Shown one piece after another: positions 1-8,401 of a stretch of DNA of 64,000 nucleotides (its first letter is position 1; each line of letters opens with the position of its first letter). Below the pieces are notes generated by a model, which was not told where the DNA came from, ran no database searches, and was given only the letters and a program-made list of their open reading frames with translations. A program made the position numbers and the translations under genes. Source of the DNA: Methanoculleus sp. (GTDB taxonomy: Archaea; Halobacteriota; Methanomicrobia; Methanomicrobiales; Methanomicrobiaceae); the NCBI GenBank assembly GCA_011045995.1, contig DSBQ01000056.1:1-64000 (forward strand). The letters are read 5' to 3'.

Positions 1-735
1 ATTCTCTATAACCTCAGGATGGTGATGAAAAATTATTCTTTGTTGTTCTTGTTGAGGAATTCTACAGAGCCAAAATATCCTGAATTTATCAAGGCATTCC
101 CGGATTTTCCCTCTCTTGCCCGGGCCCCCCTCGGCGAGATCCTCCGTGTCTGGCAGGGGATGGGGTACAACCGGAGGGCAAAACTGATGAAGGCGGCTGC
201 TGAGCGGATTGTAAGTGAATTCGCGGGGAATATTCCCCGCGATGTTGCCGACCTCAGGACCCTTCCCGGCCTGGGGCCGGCAACGGCGGGATCGGTTGCG
301 GCATTTGCGTACAACACCCCTGTGGTCTTTATCGAGACCAATATCCGCAGGGTATTTATCCATTTCTTCTTCCGGGAGAGAGAGGATGTTGCGGATTCGG
401 AGATTCTCCCGCTGGTCGAACGATCCCTCGACCGGGAACATCCCCGTGAATGGTACTATGCACTCATGGACTACGGTGCGATGCTGAAACAGGAGGTGAA
501 CAACCCAAATCTTCGCAGCAGGGCCTACAAACGGCAGTCCTCATTTGAAGGTTCTTCGCGGCAGGTGAGAGGGAAAATACTTCGCCTCATCCTGGACGTG
601 GGGCCGACGGACCGAAAAACCATCAGTCGCCGGATTGACGATGACAAAGGGCGTGCAGAGATGATTATCGGGGAATTGATTGCCGAAGGGTTTCTGGAGG
701 CAGACGAAGACGGAAGTATCCGCATCGCAGACTAA
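1..735 (+). CDS. MutY-like A/G-specific adenine DNA glycosylase, 5' end outside window or damaged
   Basis: HhH-GPD superfamily base-excision glycosylase that would remove adenine from A:8-oxoG mispairs. The helix-hairpin-helix LPGLGPATAGSVAAFAYN, the ETNIRRV strand and the catalytic-Asp region MDYGAMLKQ are clear, followed by the NPNLRSRAYKRQSSFEGSSRQ segment found in the MutY relatives that lack the C-terminal Fe-S cluster cysteines. A winged-helix-like tail ends the protein. The reading frame is open to base 1; the first ATG is at 19. The expected N-terminal helix with the catalytic Glu and the LQQT motif is not visible in bases 1-75 in this frame, so the start is either upstream with divergent sequence or the gene is frameshifted near its 5' end. 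Confidence 0.7.
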   Translation: MLYNLRMVMKNYSLLFLLRNSTEPKYPEFIKAFPDFPSLARAPLGEILRVWQGMGYNRRAKLMKAAAERIVSEFAGNIPRDVADLRTLPGLGPATAGSVAAFAYNTPVVFIETNIRRVFIHFFFREREDVADSEILPLVERSLDREHPREWYYALMDYGAMLKQEVNNPNLRSRAYKRQSSFEGSSRQVRGKILRLILDVGPTDRKTISRRIDDDKGRAEMIIGELIAEGFLEADEDGSIRIAD

Positions 736-847
736 CATTCCCGGTGAAACTGGTTTTTAACTCTCCAAAGAGCAGAGGTCTGCTCTGCACCTTCAGGGAT
801 GCAGCGTTCGGATTAGTTCTGTTCCTTCTCGGGGAAGAGAAAAGAGA

Positions 848-2473
848 TTAAATATTTTTCAGGAGGGATCCAATTTTCGGGATAAAATCATTTTTCCGGG
901 ACATGACTCCCTCCATTGTTACCGGAATACTGGCAAAGCCCAGTTCTTCGAGAAGGAGCTGGTCCTTTGCCTGGGCGTAGACCATACTCGCATTTTCAAA
1001 TACACTCGTATACATCGCGAGGTAGAGGTCAGGGAGCGATGCATGGTGAATCTTATCGACCTCCCGCCTGATTTCGTCATTGTTCTGGTGGCAGAAATCG
1101 AATGTCGGTACCATTACCTGCGATATAATGACGTGGCGGCCGAACAGTTCATACGCCTTCATGTCCGCGAGGAGCTGATCGCTGATCGATGCCCGGGTCA
1201 TATCCATCCCTTTTTCGATGAGGTCCGTTCCGTACGTCAGCGGGTCCATATCCACTATGCCTGCAAGATATGCCACCGCCTCATGGTCAGCAGGGGTCGT
1301 GGTGGAGAGCCGCAGGACCATCGTGTCCGAGAGAATTCCTGAGAGAAGGAGTCCGGCTGTCGACCATTCAGGTTCCTTTCCGCTGTCCATGAATTTCTGC
1401 GCAATGATGGTTGATGTGGAACCCAACGGATCGTTAAGGAACTTAATCGGTTTGAGGGTGGTCATCGCCCCTATACGGTGATGATCAATGATCTCGATTA
1501 TTTCGGCGGTTTCTATGCCATCCACCGCCTGGGTGTACTCGTTGTGATCGACCAGGATCACCTGTTTCTGGACCTCTTCCAAAAAAGTGTTTCGTGAAAG
1601 CATGCCGAGATACGTATTGTTTTCACCGACGATGCATGCCGTCCTGTACCGTGAGTCGGTTACCGCACGCTTCGCATATTCTATGGACGTATCCATCGTC
1701 ACCGTGGGAACATCGGTCGCCATCATTTCGCGGGCCGGGAGGGAGAGGTTGATCATCTTTCCGACACCGAAGGCATCGAGTCCCGTTGCAAGGAGTAGGA
1801 CCCCCCGTTCCTTTGCGCTTTGAATCACGCGTTCCCCGACCGGCGCGCCATCCGCGATGATGAGGGCGGCAATTCCTGCCGAAATCAGTGCGAGCTGTGG
1901 CGGTTCGTTGTCGCCCACGATGGCAATGTCATGTTTGGTAAGACGCGACAGGGTGACATGAAGCGCGTCGATTGCGATGTATACCTTTCCTTCCAGAAGA
2001 TCCCCCGAGGGGACGATGATCTTGGCTTCAAGGATGCGTTCCAGGGTGTCAAGTTTTATCGGGGCAAAGGTGAGCGGCTCTATTTTGTGGCGCGTAACAT
2101 AGGTTCGTGCAAGGCCGTGTTCACTCATAATGCCGAGGAAATGACCTTTCTCATCCGTCAGCGGCATGTTGCGGATATCATGCTGGACCATCTGGTCGGC
2201 GACATCAATGGTCGGGGTGTCGGCAGGCGCACTGACCGTGTACTTGAAGGGCATATCCGAGACACTCGGCGCAACGCTCTCGATGTATTCAGGGGGGCTG
2301 CGCCGGAAGGTCGTCAAAGCAAAGGATGTTTCGGGATTGATCTCCCCGCATCGTGCCGCAACATAGATGCAGGGGTTGTTCATGTTCAGAAAATCTGCAT
2401 ACCCGAGTGCGCTGCAGATGCTGTCGGTATCCGGTTTTTTGTGCCCGATAATGTAGATACTGCTCATTCCCAT
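848..2473 (-). CDS. ppaC: Family II manganese-dependent inorganic pyrophosphatase with CBS-DRTGG insertion
   Basis: Cytosolic enzyme hydrolysing pyrophosphate to phosphate. The N-terminal DHH-type domain starts with GHKKPDTDS and continues after the insert with EIIDHHRIG; the C-terminal DHHA2 domain ends with the SRKNDF substrate-binding motif (usually SRKK). Between roughly residues 65 and 300 lie a CBS domain, a DRTGG domain and a second CBS domain, so activity should respond to adenine nucleotides or diadenosine polyphosphates as in characterised CBS-PPases. At 541 residues it matches the long, CBS/DRTGG-containing form. The start may be the second ATG at 2467, which has better spacing from GGGAG. 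It is transcribed away from the FMN-barrel gene. Confidence 0.93.
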   Translation of the reverse strand: MGMSSIYIIGHKKPDTDSICSALGYADFLNMNNPCIYVAARCGEINPETSFALTTFRRSPPEYIESVAPSVSDMPFKYTVSAPADTPTIDVADQMVQHDIRNMPLTDEKGHFLGIMSEHGLARTYVTRHKIEPLTFAPIKLDTLERILEAKIIVPSGDLLEGKVYIAIDALHVTLSRLTKHDIAIVGDNEPPQLALISAGIAALIIADGAPVGERVIQSAKERGVLLLATGLDAFGVGKMINLSLPAREMMATDVPTVTMDTSIEYAKRAVTDSRYRTACIVGENNTYLGMLSRNTFLEEVQKQVILVDHNEYTQAVDGIETAEIIEIIDHHRIGAMTTLKPIKFLNDPLGSTSTIIAQKFMDSGKEPEWSTAGLLLSGILSDTMVLRLSTTTPADHEAVAYLAGIVDMDPLTYGTDLIEKGMDMTRASISDQLLADMKAYELFGRHVIISQVMVPTFDFCHQNNDEIRREVDKIHHASLPDLYLAMYTSVFENASMVYAQAKDQLLLEELGFASIPVTMEGVMSRKNDFIPKIGSLLKNI

Positions 2474-2640
2474 CTCTCCCGAATACTCTTCTGTTCATCA
2501 TTATGACAGGGAACTAGATATGCATTTTGAGCATGGGTTGTCAATGTCGCGCCCAGACCACGTGGGTGGGTAATGATTCAGATGAGAGAAGCAATATTTA
2601 TTACATCCTACCGGTAATGGGTTGTTACTGGAGGAGCTCT

Positions 2641-3117
2641 ATGGAGATTGTCAAGATTCCGCGAATGGAAAAAGAAGAATATGATGCTTTGATACGGGAC
2701 GGGTTTATTTCACGGATTGCATTTCAGGGAGAAAAATACCCGTATATCGCACCATTCATGTACGTATTCGACGGACATTTTCTCTACTTCCTCTCAACAA
2801 AATACGGGAGAAAATACGATATGTTCGCCAAGAGCCCGTATGTCTCGGTTGAGGTGGAGCGATATTCGTCGGATATGTCGTGCTATAATTTCGTAACCAT
2901 GCAGGGCCGGCTTGTGCAGGAAGACGACGCGATCACCAAGAAGAAAGTCCGCAATATGTTCGTCGACATGATTCGCACCCACAAACTCTCGAACAACGTC
3001 CTTGGGGCCCTCGGGCACAACCCGGCGGAACCGGTCGAGGCCATTGCAGATGAAGAGCGCTCCAATATCTGGAAGCTGACCGGTGTGACGGATATTGTCG
3101 CCCTGAAAAATTTATAG
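2641..3117 (+). CDS. Pyridoxamine 5'-phosphate oxidase-like FMN-binding split-barrel protein
   Basis: A 158-residue protein of the flavin/F420-binding split beta-barrel superfamily. The opening MEKEEYDALIRDGFISRIAF and the strand region KYPYIAPFMYVFDGHFLYFLST are characteristic of PNPOx-like nitroimidazole-resistance/flavin proteins; VTMQGRLVQ is the usual dimer-interface strand. The ATG at 2641 follows GGAGGAG by five bases, so upstream in-frame codons from 2527 are not used. Substrate and physiological role are unknown; a flavin- or F420-dependent reductase or a cofactor sequestering role are both possible. Monocistronic by context. Confidence 0.82.
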   Translation: MEIVKIPRMEKEEYDALIRDGFISRIAFQGEKYPYIAPFMYVFDGHFLYFLSTKYGRKYDMFAKSPYVSVEVERYSSDMSCYNFVTMQGRLVQEDDAITKKKVRNMFVDMIRTHKLSNNVLGALGHNPAEPVEAIADEERSNIWKLTGVTDIVALKNL

Positions 3118-3159
3118 GGTCATAGGCCCTCTGTTGACAAATCTTCTCTTTTACATATG

Positions 3160-3175
3160 TATATCAATTGATATA
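3160..3175. promoter_or_regulatory. 16-bp perfect palindrome upstream of the tungstate transporter operon
   Basis: TATATCAATTGATATA reads the same on both strands and lies about 85 to 95 bp before the first tup gene, in an AT-rich stretch that also holds TATA-like TTATAATAG further down. A dimeric regulator of oxyanion uptake (ModE/TunR-like) is a plausible ligand, but AT-rich palindromes also arise in archaeal promoters, so the role is inferred only from position and symmetry. Confidence 0.4.
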
Positions 3176-3258
3176 ACGTAAAGTTATAATAGTTAATTTC
3201 GCTCGTAAGGGTAAAAAAATACAGTTAATAATATATTGTTTTCAGGGCATAATGTGCC

Positions 3259-4212
3259 ATGGATATTATGGTGAACAGAAACTTTTTGCTGGCAGCCCTT
3301 GTGCTGATCGTGGCGGTGTTTTTCTGTGGCTGTACCTCGGACGGGGGGAATGACGCAGCGCCGACTGATTCAGGGACTGCCGCTACCCCTGAATTCCTGA
3401 AGATTGCAACTACGACAAGCCTGGATAACACCGGCCTTCTTGCAGATCTCAAGGACAGGTTTGAAGAGGACCATGATGTGACCCTCCAGATCATCGCCGC
3501 AGGGACCGGCAAGGCCCTTGAGTACGGTGAACGCGGAGATGTTGATGTGCTTATGGTGCACGACAGGGCACGCGAAGATGCATTCATGGACAACGGCTAC
3601 GGCATCAACCGCAGGGTCTTTGCCTACAACTACTTCATGATTGTAGGTCCCGAATCCGATCCTGCAGGCATTGCAGGGATGACTCCCGAGGATGCATTCG
3701 TAACTCTCATTGAAGAGGCGCAGACCAACCCCGATGTTGTTGTCGTTTCCCGTGGTGACAGCTCCGGAACGCATGCAAAGGAGCAGGCAATCTGGGCAAG
3801 TGCCGGCTATGACTATGCTACCGAAGTTGTCGGTTCAGGTGACTGGTATATCGAGGGTGGACAGGGCATGGGTGCAACCCTCCAGATGGCAAATGAACTT
3901 CAGGCATACACGGTCTCCGACTCCGGCACCTATCTTGCATACCAGGGAGATATCGACCTCGTGCCTCTCGTCGATGAAGGCGACGTTCTTCTGAACATCT
4001 ACGGTGCGATGATGATCAATCCTGAAAAGTTCTCCTACGTCAATTCGGAGATGGCAAAGGAATGGATCAACTTCCTGATCACTCCCGAGACACAGCAGGT
4101 CATTGCGGACTTTGGTGTTGAGGAGTATGGTCAGCCGCTCTTCTTCCCCTCGCTCGGAAACTATGAGATTCTGGGCGTTACCCGGGAAGAGGCCGAATCA
4201 CCCATCCCCTGA
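3259..4212 (+). CDS. tupA: Tungstate ABC transporter, substrate-binding lipoprotein TupA
   Basis: Extracellular binding protein for tungstate, needed for tungsten formylmethanofuran and formate dehydrogenases in methanogens. An N-terminal hydrophobic segment ends in the lipobox FFCGC, with Cys25 the likely lipid anchor, followed by a Thr/Ser/Asp linker. The mature part begins KIATTTSLDNTGLL, the TupA family oxyanion-binding TTTS motif, and contains SRGDSSGTHAKEQ, a second conserved ligand loop. The length (317) fits TupA rather than ModA. The start could be the ATG at 3268. It is followed by tupB (55 bp) and tupC, which confirms the assignment. Confidence 0.92.
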   Translation: MDIMVNRNFLLAALVLIVAVFFCGCTSDGGNDAAPTDSGTAATPEFLKIATTTSLDNTGLLADLKDRFEEDHDVTLQIIAAGTGKALEYGERGDVDVLMVHDRAREDAFMDNGYGINRRVFAYNYFMIVGPESDPAGIAGMTPEDAFVTLIEEAQTNPDVVVVSRGDSSGTHAKEQAIWASAGYDYATEVVGSGDWYIEGGQGMGATLQMANELQAYTVSDSGTYLAYQGDIDLVPLVDEGDVLLNIYGAMMINPEKFSYVNSEMAKEWINFLITPETQQVIADFGVEEYGQPLFFPSLGNYEILGVTREEAESPIP

Positions 4213-4267
4213 TGGAAACCCATTAATTTTTTCACCCTGCGTTGTTGGTTCATAAGAGAGGTGTCCG

Positions 4268-4960
4268 GTGAACGAGATAATAGACGGATTTTTAACGGCC
4301 ATTCATCTCATCGTCACCTTTGACCCCGAGGTGTACGAGGTTGCCTTTCGCAGCATCTACATCACCTTCTCCGCCACCGTGATCGCATCGGTCATATCGA
4401 TTCCCATTGCGCTGTTTCTGGCGTTCCGGACATTTCCGGGAAAACGGACGATCATCAATCTGGTGCACACACTCTATGCACTCCCTACAGTGCTCATCGG
4501 CCTGGTGGTGTTTCTCATGCTATCCCGGCAGGGTCCGTTCGGGTTTCTGGGTCTTCTCTTCACACCGGGTGCCATGATCATCGGACAGGTAATCCTCATC
4601 ATCCCCATCATCATCGGTCTCACCTATTCAGCCCTGGTGGCGCTGGACCCGGTAATCAAGGACACCATCATCTCACTCGGGGCAGACTACTTCCAGTTCA
4701 TGGTTTCGATTCTCAAGGAGATCCGGTTTGTCGTTTATGCAACCGTGGCCATGGCATTTGGCCGGGCGATATCGGAAGTCGGCGCTGCAATCATGATCGG
4801 GGGCAATATCAGGGGATACACCCGTGTGTTGACCACCTCAATCGCTCTTGAGACATCGATGGGAAATATTGAACTCTCGATGGCTCTCGGGATGATTCTG
4901 CTCTTTATCGCGCTGACACTCAATTTCATCATGACATCGATTAGAAGGGAGAGCGATTAA
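4268..4960 (+). CDS. tupB: Tungstate ABC transporter permease TupB
   Basis: Integral membrane subunit of 230 residues with about five or six hydrophobic segments (first near residues 20-50). The EAA-loop consensus that contacts the ATPase is visible as FGRAISEVGAAIMIGGN near residue 165. Starts with GTG at 4268 after an AGAGGTG-type ribosome site. The stop codon is one base before the ATG of the ATPase gene, so the two are translationally coupled. Family and gene order match tupABC systems. Confidence 0.92.
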   Translation: MNEIIDGFLTAIHLIVTFDPEVYEVAFRSIYITFSATVIASVISIPIALFLAFRTFPGKRTIINLVHTLYALPTVLIGLVVFLMLSRQGPFGFLGLLFTPGAMIIGQVILIIPIIIGLTYSALVALDPVIKDTIISLGADYFQFMVSILKEIRFVVYATVAMAFGRAISEVGAAIMIGGNIRGYTRVLTTSIALETSMGNIELSMALGMILLFIALTLNFIMTSIRRESD

Positions 4961-4961
4961 T

Positions 4962-6044
4962 ATGCTGACGATTGAGGATCTGCATAAATCCTTTGGAGAA
5001 AAAGAGGTGATCCGGGGCCTTGATGCGAAAATAAACAAGGGTGAAATCTTCGTTATCATCGGGCCGTCGGGCCAGGGCAAATCCACCATCCTCCGGCTCA
5101 TTGATCTCCTCGACACCCCGACGGACGGCAGCATCACACTGGATGGAACGGAGATCACCTCGCTCGGTGACAGGGACAAGCAACAGGTACGCCAGAGGAT
5201 CGGCATGGTCTTCCAGGACCCTGCCATCTTCCAGGGGTCGGTCTACGAAAATGTCGCCTATGGTCTTCGTTTCAGAACACTCCCCAGCGAAGAGGTTCAC
5301 AGGAGGGTGACACAGGCACTCCACGACGTACGGCTGGAAGGATATGAGAAGCAGGATGCCAGGACACTCTCCGGGGGGGAAAAGCACCGGGTCGCCTTTG
5401 CCCGGACCATCGTAACCCAGCCCGACCTCATTCTGATGGACGAACCGACCTCCGATCTGGACCCGGTCACCACCGGAATCCTGGAGGACCTGATCTTCTT
5501 CATCCGGGACACCTATCATGCCACCATTATCCTCTCCACCCATGATATGTTTCAGGGGCAGCGCATGGGTGATCGCATTGCGGTGATGATGGGGGGGACC
5601 TTCATCCAGACCGGGACCCCCAAGGAGGTCTTCACCTCGCCGAATACCCGTGAGGTGGCGTATTTCATCGGGTTTGAGAATATCTTCGACGGCGAGATCA
5701 TACGGAGTGAAGGAGGCGTGGCAACGATTGCAACGGGCGAAAGAGAAGTTCTCGCCGTCAGCGACCGTCCGGTCGGGAATAAAATCTCCTGGTGCCTGCG
5801 GACGGAGGATATTCGTCTGCACATGTCGGAGGAGCGTCATGGTCGTGCGCCGATGTCCAACCATATGATGGGAGTTGTGAAGTCCATAGGTATGGTCGGC
5901 CCGCAGAATCATGTGACCATTGACTGCGGGATAGACATCACCCTTGTTGTGTCGTGGCGATTTGCCGAACGGGTCAATCTTCACCCCGGTATGCGGGTCT
6001 GGGTTGCATTCAATGCCGGTTCGATCCAGGTCATGGAACGATAG
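4962..6044 (+). CDS. tupC: Tungstate ABC transporter ATP-binding protein TupC
   Basis: Cytoplasmic ABC ATPase of 360 residues. Walker A GPSGQGKST is at residues 34-42, the signature is LSGGEKHRVAFAR, Walker B LILMDEPTSDLD, and the switch His sits in LSTHD. Residues after about 235 form a small OB-like C-terminal domain typical of molybdate/tungstate ATPases (TOBE), which may sense the oxyanion. Follows tupB by one base and ends the operon. Confidence 0.93.
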   Translation: MLTIEDLHKSFGEKEVIRGLDAKINKGEIFVIIGPSGQGKSTILRLIDLLDTPTDGSITLDGTEITSLGDRDKQQVRQRIGMVFQDPAIFQGSVYENVAYGLRFRTLPSEEVHRRVTQALHDVRLEGYEKQDARTLSGGEKHRVAFARTIVTQPDLILMDEPTSDLDPVTTGILEDLIFFIRDTYHATIILSTHDMFQGQRMGDRIAVMMGGTFIQTGTPKEVFTSPNTREVAYFIGFENIFDGEIIRSEGGVATIATGEREVLAVSDRPVGNKISWCLRTEDIRLHMSEERHGRAPMSNHMMGVVKSIGMVGPQNHVTIDCGIDITLVVSWRFAERVNLHPGMRVWVAFNAGSIQVMER

Positions 6045-6127
6045 CCGCTTTTCTCCCTCCCTCCCACCCGTTTTCCGATCTTTTATCCGGCAGTAAACGA
6101 GAAAGGTACGTCGGAGTCGATCAGTTC

Positions 6128-7867
6128 ATGCAACCGGAAGAAACCCTCCGCACCACCCTCCGCCGCATCGACGGTAAGGGGTACGGAGCATACAAGGATA
6201 TCAGGGGACAATACCGGTTTTCGGAATATTCATTCTGTATCGATCATGTGCAGGGAGATCCTTTCGCCGCTCCGTCACGTGTCAGGGTGATGCTATCCCG
6301 GCAAACTGCGGGATTTCCCCCAGAATTCTTCAGCAGCAGGAGCCGGACCATCGCCCTTGCCGACCTCCTCAGCAGGCGGTTCGGCGATGCCTGCATGCGG
6401 CGCGCAGGACACGGGAACGGGAGTGGCAAAAGCGGCATCATCGAGATGGATATACCCGGGCAGGAGGTCCTCGAACGCACCTCCGTCATCGTCCGGGACG
6501 GTGAGGTCGAGGCGCGGTTCGTTGTCGGCCTCCCTGCATACGGGAGAAGAATCGCAGGGCGGGAGGCAGAGACGATGTTCTTCCACGATATCCCCCGCAT
6601 TGTGCGTGCATCTCTTCTCTGTTCCTCTCTTGACCCCGAAGAGGTGCGTCTGCACTGCGAGGTCGGCGAGGACGCGGATGCCCTCAGGGGACAGCTGAAG
6701 GAACGTGGGATGGTCTCATTCGTTGCCGACGGCGCCATCCTTCCCCGCCGGAGCGGCATCGACGACCTGCCCATGGAAGGGGGGGATGTCGTACCATTCT
6801 CCTCCCCTGCGTCCATGCGGGTCACGTTAGGCGCGCCCAACCGCGGCATGGTATCGGGGATGGGTATCCGTGAAGGCGTTACCCTGATTGTCGGCGGAGG
6901 ATACCATGGAAAATCCACGCTCCTGAAAGCAGTGGAGCGAGGGGTCTACAATCATGTTCCCGGGAACGGCCGTGAATATGTGGTGACCGACCCCGATGCC
7001 GTAAAGATCCGCTCGGAGGACGGCCGCCGCGTCGAAGGGGTCGACATTTCCCCGTTCATCGGAACTCTGCCCCATGGGAGGACGACGACCGCCCTTCGGA
7101 CGGATGATGCCTCGGGAAGCACCTCACAGGCAGCAAATATCATTGAAGCGATGGAGAGCGGAGCATGTGTTCTTCTCATCGACGAGGATACCTCGGCGAC
7201 GAACTTCATGATCCGCGATCAGCGGATGCAGGAACTGGTCGTAAAGGATAAGGAACCGATCACTCCGTTCATCGATAAGGTGCAGCCGCTCTATCGGGAC
7301 TGCGGCATATCAACGATCCTCGTCATCGGGGGTTCGGGCGATTATTTTGAGGTTGCCGATGCGGTCATCTCCATGGATGAGTATGTGCCGGAGGACCGGA
7401 CAACAGAGGCACGTTCCATTGCAGGCCGTCATCTGAGCGGGCGGCGGCCGGAAGGCGGGCCGTCCTTTGGCTGTCCGGGCAGGAGAGTTCCCGACCCGCA
7501 AAGCATCTCCCCGCGCAAGGGCAGGCGGGAGGTGAAGATTGCGGTCCGTGAACGATCACACATAGGATTTGGCATGTATGATATCGATATCCGCGCCGCA
7601 GAACAGCTGGTTTCCGTCAGCCAGACCTCGGCGGTCGGTGTCGCCCTCTGGTATGCCGTGAAATACATGGACGGCAGACGGACGGTCGGGGAGGTGGTGC
7701 ACAGGGTAATGGATGATATCGCCGAAGAGGGTCTGGGTATCCTTTCACCGGGTGCACCCGGGAATCAGGCACTCTTCAGGCAGCATGAACTGGCAATGGC
7801 AATGAACCGGCTCCGGTCCCTGAAGGTCAGGACCACCTCATCGACCGGTAAGGGGGGATGCCGGTGA
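6128..7867 (+). CDS. Predicted ATPase of the ABC class (COG3044 type)
   Basis: A 579-residue soluble protein. The N-terminal half carries conserved stretches such as GKGYGAYKDIRGQYRF and PSRVRV; a P-loop GGGYHGKSTLL sits near residue 257-266 and the Walker B-like ACVLLIDEDTSATNFM follows, the distinctive DEDTSATN motif of the COG3044 family. This family is widespread but its substrate is unknown. The ATG at 6128 starts the conserved domain; an upstream ATG at 5954 would overlap the tupC gene by 90 bases and gives non-conserved sequence. Lies 83 bp downstream of tupC, perhaps cotranscribed. Confidence 0.85.
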   Translation: MQPEETLRTTLRRIDGKGYGAYKDIRGQYRFSEYSFCIDHVQGDPFAAPSRVRVMLSRQTAGFPPEFFSSRSRTIALADLLSRRFGDACMRRAGHGNGSGKSGIIEMDIPGQEVLERTSVIVRDGEVEARFVVGLPAYGRRIAGREAETMFFHDIPRIVRASLLCSSLDPEEVRLHCEVGEDADALRGQLKERGMVSFVADGAILPRRSGIDDLPMEGGDVVPFSSPASMRVTLGAPNRGMVSGMGIREGVTLIVGGGYHGKSTLLKAVERGVYNHVPGNGREYVVTDPDAVKIRSEDGRRVEGVDISPFIGTLPHGRTTTALRTDDASGSTSQAANIIEAMESGACVLLIDEDTSATNFMIRDQRMQELVVKDKEPITPFIDKVQPLYRDCGISTILVIGGSGDYFEVADAVISMDEYVPEDRTTEARSIAGRHLSGRRPEGGPSFGCPGRRVPDPQSISPRKGRREVKIAVRERSHIGFGMYDIDIRAAEQLVSVSQTSAVGVALWYAVKYMDGRRTVGEVVHRVMDDIAEEGLGILSPGAPGNQALFRQHELAMAMNRLRSLKVRTTSSTGKGGCR

Positions 7868-8401
7868 ACGACTGTCCGCGATGAAATATGAGGTAAAAAA
7901 ATCCCGGTTCAACGCATATCCCTTTTGAGATCGCCTGCTCGCGGAGTGTCAATTATTACTGCCGAACTGCGCAGGAAATACCGGAATGCAGACCACATCT
8001 GTTCTGGCGTCCGTTTCAGGGATGAAATGGGCATGCTTCATGAAGACTGGAAGAATGACGGTGAAGTGGGGTGTCCGGGGATGGCACTTCCGGAACTACT
8101 GAGGGCTCAGGCGCTCGAGCGGCACATGAGTGTGGTGGTTTATAGTGGTGAGAGTCTTCGGAGGCGTTAAGCCGTGGGGCCGGAAATGATACGCGGGTGT
8201 TTCGAAACGACGTCAGCGCTGCATTCGATGAGTATACGGCAAACCGGAACTGCCCTGAAGCGATGGTCCGTGTTTTTGAGCAGGCATCTCTCTTATGAGT
8301 GTCTGCCTGATGAGGGATGTCCCCTGCCCCCGTAGCTGAGAAAGATGCGCCTATCGGCGGTTCTCTGCTGCCGGACGACCATTTCCGGTTATTGGCGGGG
8401 A
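7868..8401. other. About 530 bp without an intact gene
   Basis: Between the ABC-class ATPase and the convergent acyl-CoA synthetase gene. It holds one open frame of 81 codons and, shifted by one frame, a further stretch that reads like protein (see the pseudogene entry). No tRNA, clear terminator or repeat was seen. Confidence 0.5.
7925..8298 (+). pseudogene. Possible frameshifted remnant of a small gene
   Basis: Bases 7925-8170 encode an 81-residue frame (starting MRSPARGV, with SIITAELRRKYRNAD). After about 8150 the neighbouring frame continues with a protein-like stretch ending at a TGA at 8298, containing DTRVFRNDVSAAFDEY and PEAMVRVFEQASLL. A single indel near 8150 would join them into about 120 residues. 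No family was recognised. Alternatively both frames are chance openings. Confidence 0.3.

Noticed and set aside
4941-5984. A 347-codon minus-strand frame
   Set aside because: Lies opposite tupC, which has complete ABC motifs.
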